From assembly GCF_003003995.1 (NCBI RefSeq), contig NZ_PVWF01000049.1, forward strand, positions 1 to 38,641: 38,641 nucleotides of DNA, in the 5' to 3' direction. Below the pieces are notes generated by a model. That model did not search any database. It was not told the DNA's origin and saw nothing but the letters and a program-made list of their open reading frames with translations. Source of the DNA: Pleurocapsa sp. CCALA 161. GTDB lineage: Bacteria > Cyanobacteriota > Cyanobacteriia > Cyanobacteriales > Xenococcaceae. This document shows, one piece after another, positions 1-7,388 of this stretch; the first letter of the stretch is position 1, and every line of letters begins with the position of its first letter. Made by a program: the position numbers and the translations under genes.

Positions 1-77
1 GAAACAGAAACCTAAGTCGTGAGTCTTAGGAATCCCCCACTATATCGGTACTCCGATTAGTGGCGGGAGGATGTCAA
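1..77 (+). mobile_element. Right end of an IS200/IS605-family element (partial)
   Basis: The first 77 bases look like the right end of a cyanobacterial IS200/IS605 (TnpB-type) element. There is a short hairpin (CCTAAG 11-16 with CTTAGG 25-30), then a long imperfect hairpin (34-67), then GGAGGATGTCAA, which ends in the TCAA tetranucleotide used as right cleavage site by some members of the family. The reading frame at 1-12 followed by TAA at 13-15 could be the very end of tnpB, but four codons are too few to prove it. The rest of the element lies left of the window, so it is unknown whether it is intact or has a tnpA gene. Confidence 0.7.
11..77 (+). ncRNA. Probable omega-RNA (TnpB guide scaffold) 3' part
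   Basis: TnpB nucleases of IS200/IS605 elements use an RNA made from the right end of the element, with the flanking host DNA as guide. The second hairpin here is strong: CCACTA (37-42) pairs with TAGTGG (58-63), ATCGG (44-48) with CCGAT (53-57) around a TACT loop, and CCC (34-36) with GGG (65-67), with single-base bulges. If the element ends at 77, the natural guide would begin at 78 (TTCTGTATTTTATATTTATC). The structure is visible; its use as a guide RNA is inferred from the family. Confidence 0.5.
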
Positions 78-168
78 TTCTGTATTTTATATTTATCAAC
101 TCGCTATGAATATTGAACAATTGATAACGAAGTGTATCCTTTAGGATTAACCAGGTTTAAGACATTTG

Positions 169-196
169 TTCATTGCCCATTGCTCATTGTTCATTG
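169..196. repeat. Four tandem heptamers of type YYCATTG
   Basis: Four consecutive 7-base units, TTCATTG, CCCATTG, CTCATTG and TTCATTG, lie just before the end of trpB. Short tandem heptanucleotide repeats (STRR) are a known feature of cyanobacterial intergenic DNA. No function is evident. Confidence 0.75.
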
Positions 197-204
197 TTGA
201 ATAT

Positions 205-1440
205 CTACAGCAGATCGCCAAGATACTTAGCTACCGTTTGTACGTCTTTATCGCCTCTACCTGAACAGTTCAAGACAATACGCTGCTTTCCTGTCAATTG
301 AGGACAAAGTTGCTCTAAATAGGCAAAAGCATGAGCAGTTTCTAGGGCGGGAATAATACCTTCTAATTGCGATAGTAGGCGCAAACCAGCGATCGCTTCA
401 GTATCAGTTACAGCATAATATTCTGCTCGTTGAGTATCCTTAAGATAACTATGCTCTGGGCCTACCCCAGGATAATCTAACCCAGCACTAATCGAATGAG
501 CCTCAATAATTTGTCCTTGAGTATCCTGTAATAAATAGCTCATTGCTCCATGCAAGACCCCTGGACGACCTTCAGTTAGAGTAGCAGCATGTTTACCAGA
601 TGCCACACTTTCCCCCGCAGCTTCTACACCAATCATGCGGACGCTAGATTCAGCTATAAACTCATAAAACAAGCCCATGGCATTTGAGCCACCGCCAACA
701 CAGGCGATCAGAATATCAGGTAACCCTCCCCATTTTTCCGCACACTGTTGGCGAGTTTCACGACCAATTACCGCATGAAAATCTCGTACCATCATCGGGT
801 AAGGATGGGGGCCAGCCACTGAACCCAAGATATAGTGAGTGCTTTCAACATTAGTTACCCAATCGCGAATGGCTTCGGAAGTAGCATCTTTTAAAGTTCC
901 TGTGCCAGCGGAAACTGGTTCTACCTTTGCTCCTAAAAGGCGCATCCGAAAGACATTAAGCTTCTGTCTTTCCATATCTTGTACGCCCATATAGATGATA
1001 CATTCCAGACCGAAACGAGCGCAGACTGTGGCGGTAGCCACTCCGTGTTGACCTGCACCTGTTTCCGCAATAATCCGCTTTTTACCCATACGAATAGCTA
1101 ATAACGCCTGGGCTAGGGCATTATTAATCTTGTGCGCTCCTGTATGGTTTAAATCTTCTCGCTTTAGATATATTTCAGGCTGAAAATCGGGGCGAGTGTA
1201 GTGCTGACTTAAACGTTCGGCAAAATAAAGGGGATTTGCCCGACCAACATAGTCTTTTAATAATCCTTGTAGCTCTTGAGTAAAATCAGGGTCGTTTTTA
1301 TAATGGTTGTAAGCAGTTTCCAATTCAGCCAAAGCTGGCATCAAAGTTTCAGGAACGTATTTACCACCATAAGGGCCAAAACGCCCTAGTTGATCAGGGA
1401 CAGCAGCAACATTAGTTTGTTTGAAGGGAGTGGCAGTCAT
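205..1440 (-). CDS. trpB: Tryptophan synthase beta chain
   Basis: This is the pyridoxal-phosphate enzyme that condenses indole with L-serine to tryptophan, in the cytoplasm, as an alpha2-beta2 complex with TrpA. The 411 residues are full length for the family. Visible hallmarks are the N-terminal [18 protein letters not shown], the PLP lysine K104 in [11 protein letters not shown], the ETGAGQHG loop and the glycine-rich phosphate clamp GGGSNAMG near residue 250. The ATG start at 1440 gives the expected N-terminus. No trpA or other trp gene adjoins it, as is usual for the scattered trp genes of cyanobacteria. A sigma-70-like promoter lies about 110 bases upstream. Confidence 0.97.
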   Translation of the reverse strand: MTATPFKQTNVAAVPDQLGRFGPYGGKYVPETLMPALAELETAYNHYKNDPDFTQELQGLLKDYVGRANPLYFAERLSQHYTRPDFQPEIYLKREDLNHTGAHKINNALAQALLAIRMGKKRIIAETGAGQHGVATATVCARFGLECIIYMGVQDMERQKLNVFRMRLLGAKVEPVSAGTGTLKDATSEAIRDWVTNVESTHYILGSVAGPHPYPMMVRDFHAVIGRETRQQCAEKWGGLPDILIACVGGGSNAMGLFYEFIAESSVRMIGVEAAGESVASGKHAATLTEGRPGVLHGAMSYLLQDTQGQIIEAHSISAGLDYPGVGPEHSYLKDTQRAEYYAVTDTEAIAGLRLLSQLEGIIPALETAHAFAYLEQLCPQLTGKQRIVLNCSGRGDKDVQTVAKYLGDLL

Positions 1441-1553
1441 AAAATTACAATTTAAGATGTAAAAGTAAATGCTATCGCAATTGTACCGTTTAGGTATGGG
1501 TTTAAAGCTTTAGAGTTTAATTATCAGCAGGTAATAACTAGTTTTAAACCGAT

Positions 1554-1582
1554 CTGATAAAGTTAGAACAAGATCGAGTCAA
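1554..1582 (-). promoter_or_regulatory. Candidate sigma-70 promoter for trpB
   Basis: Read on the minus strand there is TTGACT (1582-1577), a 17-base spacer and TATCAG (1559-1554). Transcription would start near 1547 and leave a leader of about 107 bases before the trpB ATG. No other convincing box pair was seen in the gap shared with the divergent TPR gene. Confidence 0.4.
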
Positions 1583-1618
1583 GATAGCTATTTTGAACCA
1601 ATTACTAAATAATGTAAT

Positions 1619-2527
1619 GTGAACGTAAAATTTTTGCGATTATTAACTATCATAATTTTCCTCCTAGGTATTGGCGGAATTATCGGCTTAGGATTTACTT
1701 TAATTGTTAAACATCTTCAAACAAAGCAGATTCAACAAATACAGCAAGCTAACAATTTATTAGCCCAAGAAAAATATTCTTTAGCTGTTGCCGCTTACGA
1801 TCAACTCTTGAAGACTGATTCTGCTCGATCCTATTTATTATGGGCTAATCGTGGAGCTGCATTATTAAACTTAAACCAGTATCAAAAAGCACTACAATCT
1901 TGTTCTCAAGCTACTGTTCTTAACCAGCAAGCCGAGCTAGCTTGGAACTGTCGTGGGGAGGCTCTATATCACTTGGGTCAATCTCAGGATGCATTGACCG
2001 CTTTTCAACAGGCGATCGCCATTAATCCACAGAATGCAACTTTTTGGCTCAATCAAAATCAGGTCTTATTCGATTTAGCCCAACATCAACAGGCTATAAC
2101 GGCTAGTAAAAAAGCGATCGCCCTACTCCAGTCTCAACCAGCAACAGATTTAAAAAATCGCTATTTAGCGATCTCCTGGAGACGACAGGGGCAAAGTTGG
2201 TTAGAACTCCAGCAGAATCGCCAGGCTTTAGCTGCTTTTAAGCAGTCTTTAAGTTATCAACCTAATCATTTAGCTGCTCAACAGGGGAGAGGTATTGCTC
2301 TCTATCGATTAGGTAATTATGCTCAAGCGAGGCAAATTTTTGAGCAAATTTTACAACAAAATAATTTAAGTGATCAACAGCAGGCAATCAACTGGTTATA
2401 CAAAGGAACTAGCCTCTGCCAAACATCCCAAGCTGAAGCTGCAACCCAGGCTTTTAAGCAGGTACTCAAACTAAGCAATGATGTTCAATTACGAAAAATA
2501 GCCCAAGCTGGCTGTGGTATTCGATGA
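1619..2527 (+). CDS. Membrane-anchored TPR protein
   Basis: The 302-residue protein has one N-terminal hydrophobic segment (about residues 8-30, without a lipobox or clear cleavage site) followed by about five tetratricopeptide repeats. Typical units such as A..FQQAIAINPQN and ALAAFKQSLSYQPNH lie between residues 40 and 290. TPR arrays form helical scaffolds for protein-protein contacts; the partner is not evident. The start is a GTG at 1619 directly before the hydrophobic segment. It is divergent from trpB and ends 11 bases from the convergent ruvC. Two HIP1 sites lie inside it. The specific role is unknown. Confidence 0.85.
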   Translation: MNVKFLRLLTIIIFLLGIGGIIGLGFTLIVKHLQTKQIQQIQQANNLLAQEKYSLAVAAYDQLLKTDSARSYLLWANRGAALLNLNQYQKALQSCSQATVLNQQAELAWNCRGEALYHLGQSQDALTAFQQAIAINPQNATFWLNQNQVLFDLAQHQQAITASKKAIALLQSQPATDLKNRYLAISWRRQGQSWLELQQNRQALAAFKQSLSYQPNHLAAQQGRGIALYRLGNYAQARQIFEQILQQNNLSDQQQAINWLYKGTSLCQTSQAEAATQAFKQVLKLSNDVQLRKIAQAGCGIR

Positions 2528-2538
2528 CTAACTTATAA

Positions 2539-3045
2539 CTAAATACTCTGATGAAACCAAGCTGTTAAAGCGATCGCCAGGGCATCAGCAGCATCATCAG
2601 GACGAGGAATAAAATCTAAAGCAAGTTCTCGTGCCACTGCTGCTTGAACCTCTATTTTTTGGGCATTACCATAGCCTGTTAAAGCTTTTTTCACTTCTGG
2701 TGGGGCAAATTCTACATAAGGCAAACCAGACTGTCCTAAAACCAACATTAAAACTCCTCTAGCTTGAGCGACGGTGATCGTGTGACTCATGCGATAAAAA
2801 AACAATTTCTCTACTGCCACTAGATCGGGTTGAATCTCGCCAATCACAGCATGGAGATCGTCATAAATTGTGCAGAGACGATCGCCAAAAGGTGTCTTGG
2901 CAGCGGTTTCAATAACGCCATAGTCCTCAAGCTGTACCGAGGCTACATCTACATCTAAGGAAATTTCTGCCGATGCCTGACAAATAATACTGCCAAAGCC
3001 CAAAATAGCTATTCCTGGATCTAATCCTAAGATTTTAATTCCCAT
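2539..3045 (-). CDS. ruvC: Crossover junction endodeoxyribonuclease RuvC
   Basis: RuvC resolves Holliday junctions by symmetrical nicking after RuvAB branch migration. The 168-residue protein shows the four acidic catalytic positions of the family: D9 in LGLDPG, E79 in VAVEKLFF, and D151 and D154 in the C-terminal [12 protein letters not shown]. The AQARGVLM and YGNAQK-like stretches are also typical. An unusual insertion of about 10 residues (around 23-35, [13 protein letters not shown]) follows the first strand. The gene converges on the TPR gene and diverges from the YvcK-like gene, with 151 bases between the two starts. Confidence 0.95.
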   Translation of the reverse strand: MGIKILGLDPGIAILGFGSIICQASAEISLDVDVASVQLEDYGVIETAAKTPFGDRLCTIYDDLHAVIGEIQPDLVAVEKLFFYRMSHTITVAQARGVLMLVLGQSGLPYVEFAPPEVKKALTGYGNAQKIEVQAAVARELALDFIPRPDDAADALAIALTAWFHQSI

Positions 3046-3196
3046 TTGAGCCAGATCCGATTAATCTTAGAACCATAAACTCTATTTTGAAGATTACCCT
3101 TTTGATTATGGCTACCTGCCAACTCAATTACACCACGATAGGATATGTTTATCTTAACGACTCTGGTATTTATCCCGAAAACAGCCTCGATTTGAG

Positions 3197-4537
3197 ATGA
3201 AAAATTCATCCTCCCATAATAAAAAATCTCGTCGCCATAATCGGTTATTTAAATGGCTGTCTCCTGGATTATTTATTAAAAGGTGGTTACTCATCAGTGC
3301 TAGTGGTTTTATGTTAGCGGTGATTGGTTCGGCGATCTGGAGTAAGCTTACGCCAGTCTATCGTTTACTTTCATTTACTGCCAATATTCTCGAATTTTTA
3401 ACTACTGTTGTCCCCAGCTATATTTCAGGACCAATTGTTTTAGTTACAGGTATATTTCTGATTATTTGGGGACAGTCTCGCACCATGGGTTCAATTAGCG
3501 ATGTATTGGGAGTAGATAAAGACAAGAAACTAGTAGATATGTTGTTAGATCGTCGCCGTCTCAACCGTGGTCCCAAGATTGTGGTTGTCGGTGGTGGCAC
3601 GGGTCTGTCTACCCTATTGCGGGGGCTTAAAGAATATAGCAGCAATATTACGGCGATCGTCACAGTAGCCGACGATGGAGGATCTTCAGGTAGACTCAGA
3701 AGAGAGATTGGAGTATTACCCCCTGGGGATATTCGCAACTGTCTAGCAGCCTTAGCTGATGAAGAGGAATTACTCACTGAGCTATTTCAATATCGTTTTA
3801 AGGCGGGAGATGGACTGAACGGACATAGCTTTGGCAATTTGTTTCTCACGGTAATGAGCGAGATTACAGGAGACTTGGAACAGGCGGCAACTGCTAGCTC
3901 AAAAGTTTTAGCCATTAGTGGTAAAGTATTGCCTGCTACCCTCAGTGACGTTAGCTTATGGGCAGAAATGGAAGATGGCAGACTGATTGAGGGAGAGTCT
4001 AACATTCCTGAAGCCAAAGGTAGAATTAAAAATATTGGCTGTATTCCCGCTAATCCTCCTGCACTCCCCTCCGCAGTCAAAGCAATTAAAGAAGCAGAAT
4101 ATATTATTATTGGTCCTGGTAGTCTCTATACCAGTATTGTGCCAAATCTTTTGGTGCCTGAAATCCGCGATGCGATCGCCAATGCTGATGTCCCCCGCAT
4201 TTATATCTGCAACATTATGACTCAGCCTGGAGAAACAGAAGGTTACACCGTTGCCGATCACATTAGAGAAATCGATCGCATTAGTAAAGGCAAATTGTTT
4301 GATGCGGTTTTAGTGCATCGTAAACCCCCTAGTGCTGTATCCTTAGAACGTTATGCTTTAGAAAACTCACATCCTGTTGATTTAGACCGTCACGAAATTG
4401 CCAAACTTAATCGTAGAATCGTGATGGCAAACGTGATGGAAGAAGATTCCGTTAGAGGTCATGTGCGCCATAGTTCTAGTCAGCTTGCTAGAGTTTTGTT
4501 GCGTTGGTATAGTGGCAAATGGCAACCTAAAATCTAA
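3197..4537 (+). CDS. YvcK/CofD-like gluconeogenesis factor family protein
   Basis: This 446-residue protein has a basic N-terminus and two hydrophobic segments (about 28-48 and 72-92), then a CofD-like nucleotide-binding domain. Diagnostic motifs are [16 protein letters not shown] (130-145), [11 protein letters not shown] (158-168) and PPGDIRNCL (175-183), followed by GHSFGNL and [11 protein letters not shown]. YvcK of Bacillus binds UDP-sugars and is needed for growth on gluconeogenic carbon sources and for normal cell-wall synthesis and shape; CofD itself makes coenzyme F420. The membrane-anchored N-terminus is an addition to the short soluble Bacillus form. A UDP-sugar-linked regulatory role is inferred from family membership. 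Confidence 0.88.
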   Translation: MKNSSSHNKKSRRHNRLFKWLSPGLFIKRWLLISASGFMLAVIGSAIWSKLTPVYRLLSFTANILEFLTTVVPSYISGPIVLVTGIFLIIWGQSRTMGSISDVLGVDKDKKLVDMLLDRRRLNRGPKIVVVGGGTGLSTLLRGLKEYSSNITAIVTVADDGGSSGRLRREIGVLPPGDIRNCLAALADEEELLTELFQYRFKAGDGLNGHSFGNLFLTVMSEITGDLEQAATASSKVLAISGKVLPATLSDVSLWAEMEDGRLIEGESNIPEAKGRIKNIGCIPANPPALPSAVKAIKEAEYIIIGPGSLYTSIVPNLLVPEIRDAIANADVPRIYICNIMTQPGETEGYTVADHIREIDRISKGKLFDAVLVHRKPPSAVSLERYALENSHPVDLDRHEIAKLNRRIVMANVMEEDSVRGHVRHSSSQLARVLLRWYSGKWQPKI

Positions 4538-4598
4538 TCTATCAACAGCATCTTGCTCAAAGCAATTAAAATGTATTTTTAATGGATAAAAAATAAAA

Positions 4599-4650
4599 GG
4601 GAAGTAACAAAGCATCACATTCTAGTTAGTCCGCTTTACTTTGTTATCCC
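4599..4650. repeat. Inverted repeat downstream of the YvcK-like gene
   Basis: GGGA (4599-4602) plus TAACAAAG (4605-4612) pair with CTTTGTTA (4639-4646) plus TCCC (4647-4650), giving a 12-bp interrupted stem with a 26-base loop. It lies 60 bases after the stop codon at 4537. No T-tract follows on either strand, so it is not a classical intrinsic terminator, though it may stabilise the 3' end of the transcript. Confidence 0.45.
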
Positions 4651-4831
4651 AACTTAAAGTTACTTGGCTTATTGATAAATATATCAACTCAATATAAAGG
4701 AAGTGTATTGTCAAGGGTAAAATAAGATAAACTTTTAATGAACTTTTCTCAGCCTCAAGCTAGTCTTGCTTTGACGAACATAGCCAAGCAAAATTTTTAA
4801 CTTTTTATTCCCCAATAACAGTTTTTAATTC

Positions 4832-5299
4832 GTGCCAAAGATACTTTTACCGACTCTCGAAACTACTCTTGATTTTGGCTGCCTATTGGGTAAACATTTA
4901 CCTCCTAGTTCTACATTGTTGTTGATGGGTAACCTGGGTGCAGGAAAAACTAGTTTAGTTCAAGGAATTGGTCGCGGTTTGGGAATTAAAGAATCAATCG
5001 TCAGCCCCACTTTTACTCTCATTAACGAATATTTAGATGGTCGCATCCCTTTATACCATCTGGATTTATATCGCCTAGAATCTAGCCAAATAAATAGTCT
5101 CTACCCCGAAATCTATTGGGAGGGTGTGGAAGTTGAACCAGGCATTACGGCGATCGAATGGTCACAACTACTGTCTATCAAACCAGCAAGCTATATCAAA
5201 ATCGAGTTGTCTGGCTCTTTAAATGCTAGACAAGCTGAACTGGAGTTCCATGGTAAGATTCCAGATCTGAAGTTTATGCAAAATTTTGCTTTCGTCTAG
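4832..5299 (+). CDS. tsaE: tRNA threonylcarbamoyladenosine biosynthesis ATPase TsaE
   Basis: TsaE (YjeE) is the small P-loop ATPase that drives the TsaB-TsaD complex in making t6A at position 37 of ANN-decoding tRNAs. At 155 residues it has normal length. It carries Walker A GNLGAGKTSL (33-42), the SPTFTL motif, HLDLYRL and the EGVEV...IEW segment. The start is GTG at 4832, giving MPKILLPTLE; no upstream ATG is in frame. No recognisable Shine-Dalgarno sequence precedes it. Confidence 0.93.
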   Translation: MPKILLPTLETTLDFGCLLGKHLPPSSTLLLMGNLGAGKTSLVQGIGRGLGIKESIVSPTFTLINEYLDGRIPLYHLDLYRLESSQINSLYPEIYWEGVEVEPGITAIEWSQLLSIKPASYIKIELSGSLNARQAELEFHGKIPDLKFMQNFAFV

Positions 5300-5331
5300 A
5301 AGTAATATATGTACTTATATGTATTTATATT

Positions 5332-5365
5332 AAAAAAAATGAAGAAACAAGATACGTTTCTTCAT
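5332..5365 (-). terminator. Intrinsic terminator of petG
   Basis: A perfect 10-bp stem, ATGAAGAAAC (5339-5348) with GTTTCTTCAT (5356-5365) and a 7-base loop, is followed on the minus strand by a run of seven to eight T (A-tract 5332-5339 on the plus strand). The orientation fits termination of the minus-strand petG transcript about 77 bases after its stop. The plus strand has no T-run, so it probably does not terminate tsaE. Confidence 0.8.
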
Positions 5366-5441
5366 CCTTAATTGGTTATTAGTTGATGATGATTATCTGG
5401 TGTGGTTAACTTTTGTAGTTAAAAATAAACGTATCAATATA

Positions 5442-5558
5442 CTAGTCAATACCCAGCTTGCTACCGCGTTTGTACTGCATATACGCAGCAAAAAACAACC
5501 CTGCTAAAGTGATAAAAGTCAAGCCCAGTACAATTCCTAGAAGTAGAGGTTCGATCAC
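5442..5558 (-). CDS. petG: Cytochrome b6-f complex subunit 5 (PetG)
   Basis: This is a 38-residue single-span thylakoid membrane protein, one of the four small subunits at the periphery of the cytochrome b6-f complex and needed for its assembly or stability. It reads [15 protein letters not shown], then [17 protein letters not shown] and SKLGID, which matches the very conserved PetG family along its full length. The start is GTG at 5558, with an AAGGAG ribosome-binding site (5567-5572) 8 bases upstream. A strong terminator follows at 5332-5365, so it is likely monocistronic. It diverges from cytM. Confidence 0.95.
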   Translation of the reverse strand: MIEPLLLGIVLGLTFITLAGLFFAAYMQYKRGSKLGID

Positions 5559-5760
5559 TAAAGTGTCTCCTTAAAAAGTTATCTAATTTGACTATATCCT
5601 ACGCTAATATCGGCAAGCCTGTCATCTGGATTCTGTAGTTGGGCAAATTACAACTCCCTCAACCTTATATCCCAGGTTTCGATAATTAATAGCTTGGGAG
5701 CTAATTGCTGATTTGTTAGCTAGCCTTTAATCAGGATTGTGAGTTATTTTATTAATCATG

Positions 5761-5780
5761 GTAAACATAAGTAAACATTC
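5761..5780. repeat. 10-bp direct tandem repeat upstream of cytM
   Basis: GTAAACATAA and GTAAACATTC lie head to tail, ending 18 bases before the cytM GTG codon. Two copies exactly one helical turn apart could be a binding site on one DNA face. No known regulator was matched. Confidence 0.4.
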
Positions 5781-5798
5781 TTGTTTTTTAAATTAATA

Positions 5799-6173
5799 GT
5801 GGATAACCAGTTAGCCCAATCCTACGCTTGGCTAAATCGTCTGACAATAATCATCATGGCAGTAATGCTGGTGATCGGCTTCGGCATTCTGGGTATCTAT
5901 TGGCAAAGATCTGCCGATCCTTATGCTTATCAAGTTTTAACTCTCGATGGCGATCCTCAAAATGGCTTGGCTATTTTTCAAATCAACTGTGCAGGATGCC
6001 ATAATCTACAGGTAGAAAGAAGTGTCGGACCAAGATTGGAAAATATTTCCAAGCGTAAATCATCAAGAAATATCATTACTCAAGTAACCAGTGGAAGGAC
6101 TCCTCCCATGCCCAAGTTTCAGCCGAGCAAAAAAGAGATGGCAGACCTACTCAGTTATTTAAATACGCTTTAA
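5799..6173 (+). CDS. cytM: Cytochrome c, CytM type
   Basis: A membrane-anchored class I c-type cytochrome of 124 residues. After a short N-terminus comes one membrane span (about 15-38, an uncleaved anchor), then a small haem domain with CAGCH (C64, C67, H68) binding haem and M104 in PPMPKF as the likely sixth ligand. Size, anchor and motif spacing fit cytochrome cM, a low-abundance cyanobacterial cytochrome linked to suppression of photosynthesis or to respiration under stress and heterotrophic conditions. I chose GTG at 5799 (MDNQLAQSYAW); a TTG at 5781 would add six residues of poor quality. It is divergent from petG, 240 bases away. Assignment to CytM rather than another anchored cytochrome c is likely but not proved. 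Confidence 0.8.
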   Translation: MDNQLAQSYAWLNRLTIIIMAVMLVIGFGILGIYWQRSADPYAYQVLTLDGDPQNGLAIFQINCAGCHNLQVERSVGPRLENISKRKSSRNIITQVTSGRTPPMPKFQPSKKEMADLLSYLNTL

Positions 6174-6344
6174 ATTTGTTAAAAAACAAGCCAGTAAGTC
6201 ATAAGTCAACGGCGGTGTAGCTGAATGTTTTAGCTACATTTTGGGGGTTTAGACCATTGGATACGAAAAATTAACCGCGAATAATTACGCAAAAATTTCT
6301 GATACTATCTTGAATAGTCTTTATATATCATCAATATTGAAACA

Positions 6345-6677
6345 ATGGGTTTAAGAATAGTCAAAAACTTTGACGCAACTTTCACTTTAGACTCCCAAGC
6401 CAAAGAAATTTTATTTAGTCTGTTAACTAATCAGACATTCACCGAACAAATTAGTCAAAGATTACAGGAAACTGCGATTAAATTTACTGATTTGCTGTTT
6501 CAACCAGTCCCCTACAGTCAGCAGACACCAAAAGGTATGCCAAGAGAATTTGAGCAGTATCACAACAACAGCGAATATATAATTATTAACGTCCCCCCAA
6601 ACTTCATGTTTCAAGCCAAAATTTTTCAGCCTAGTCGCTTATGCGCTATTTACCGCAAGATTCACTACAATTACTAA
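6345..6677 (+). CDS. Hypothetical protein, 110 residues
   Basis: I do not recognise this protein. It starts at ATG 6345 (MGLRIVKNFDATF), is soluble and has mixed helix/strand character. A segment around 18-50 (LDSQAKEILFSLL...FTEQISQRLQETA) could form two amphipathic helices, and the C-terminus is aromatic and basic. No signal peptide, metal motif or repeat is visible. It lies 72 bases upstream of the GIY-YIG gene on the same strand and may share its transcript. Codon use looks like that of its neighbours, so it is probably a genuine gene. Confidence 0.5.
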   Translation: MGLRIVKNFDATFTLDSQAKEILFSLLTNQTFTEQISQRLQETAIKFTDLLFQPVPYSQQTPKGMPREFEQYHNNSEYIIINVPPNFMFQAKIFQPSRLCAIYRKIHYNY

Positions 6678-6748
6678 ATTACTCAGCAGCTTGATTTTTG
6701 CACCTCTCCAACGCGGATGGCGATCGCTGTCCAAATTTAAGCCCCATT

Positions 6749-7288
6749 ATGTCTACTCAAACTAAAACACCACCTCTAGATAGTTTAGAATATCGACCAT
6801 ATTTAACTGCCGATGGTCAGATCGATGAAGATGTGGCTGGGAAAATTGGGGTCTATGCAGTATTTGATGGCGATCGCTCGATGATGTATGTTGGATATTC
6901 CCGTGATGTATATTTAAGTCTCAAGCAACACTTAATCAGACAACCTCATCATTGTTATTGGGTTAAAATTCAAATGATCCCTCGTCCGAGTCGGACAGTT
7001 TTAGCGGAAATTGCCTCAGCCTGGATTGCCGAAAATGGTAAAACTCCAATTGGTAATGATATCCAGCAGCAGCTTTGGACAGAGCCAATTGATGCTAACC
7101 CTGCTATGACAGAGGAAGAAAAGGCACAGTATCAGCAGAGCGAAGAATCAAAGCAAATTAAAATAAGAAAGCAGGTGGCCAGACGGGTAGAGGCTCAAAT
7201 ACTTAGTCAGTTAAGCGATCGCGGCGTAAAAATGGAGATTAGATTCAATCCGAAGCTCAAAGAAAAAGGTTTATTAGATCTGAAATAG
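6749..7288 (+). CDS. GIY-YIG domain protein
   Basis: The 179-residue protein carries a compact GIY-YIG nuclease fold. GVYAVF (34-39) and MYVGYSRDV (46-54) stand for the two strands, with R52 at the conserved arginine position and E87 in LAEIASAWIAENG as a candidate metal-binding acid. The C-terminal third is charged and helical (EEEKAQYQQSEESKQIKIRK). Related single-domain proteins occur in cyanobacteria and plastid-bearing eukaryotes; their substrate is not known to me. The ATG at 6749 is preferred to an in-frame TTG at 6698, because the extra 17 residues look non-coding and the domain is complete without them. Confidence 0.8.
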   Translation: MSTQTKTPPLDSLEYRPYLTADGQIDEDVAGKIGVYAVFDGDRSMMYVGYSRDVYLSLKQHLIRQPHHCYWVKIQMIPRPSRTVLAEIASAWIAENGKTPIGNDIQQQLWTEPIDANPAMTEEEKAQYQQSEESKQIKIRKQVARRVEAQILSQLSDRGVKMEIRFNPKLKEKGLLDLK

Positions 7289-7388
7289 ATTAATAGTCAA
7301 ACTCTAAGTTCGTCGTTATCTTTCGCCCACTCTAAAATAAGAATAGTCGAGTTGTTTTTAGCTCAATAGCCGTTCATCTCACATAAAT

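Noticed and set aside
3027-3209. 60-codon minus-strand frame between ruvC and the YvcK-like gene
   Set aside because: It overlaps the ruvC start and the YvcK-like start, has no recognisable protein character and is best seen as chance in the divergent promoter region.
3418-4261. Several minus-strand open frames of 97-119 codons opposite the YvcK-like gene
   Set aside because: They are antisense to a strongly conserved coding sequence and their translations resemble no family.
4739-4801. 20-codon frame starting MNFSQPQASL before tsaE
   Set aside because: Too short, no ribosome-binding site and no known leader peptide pattern; no reason to call it a gene.
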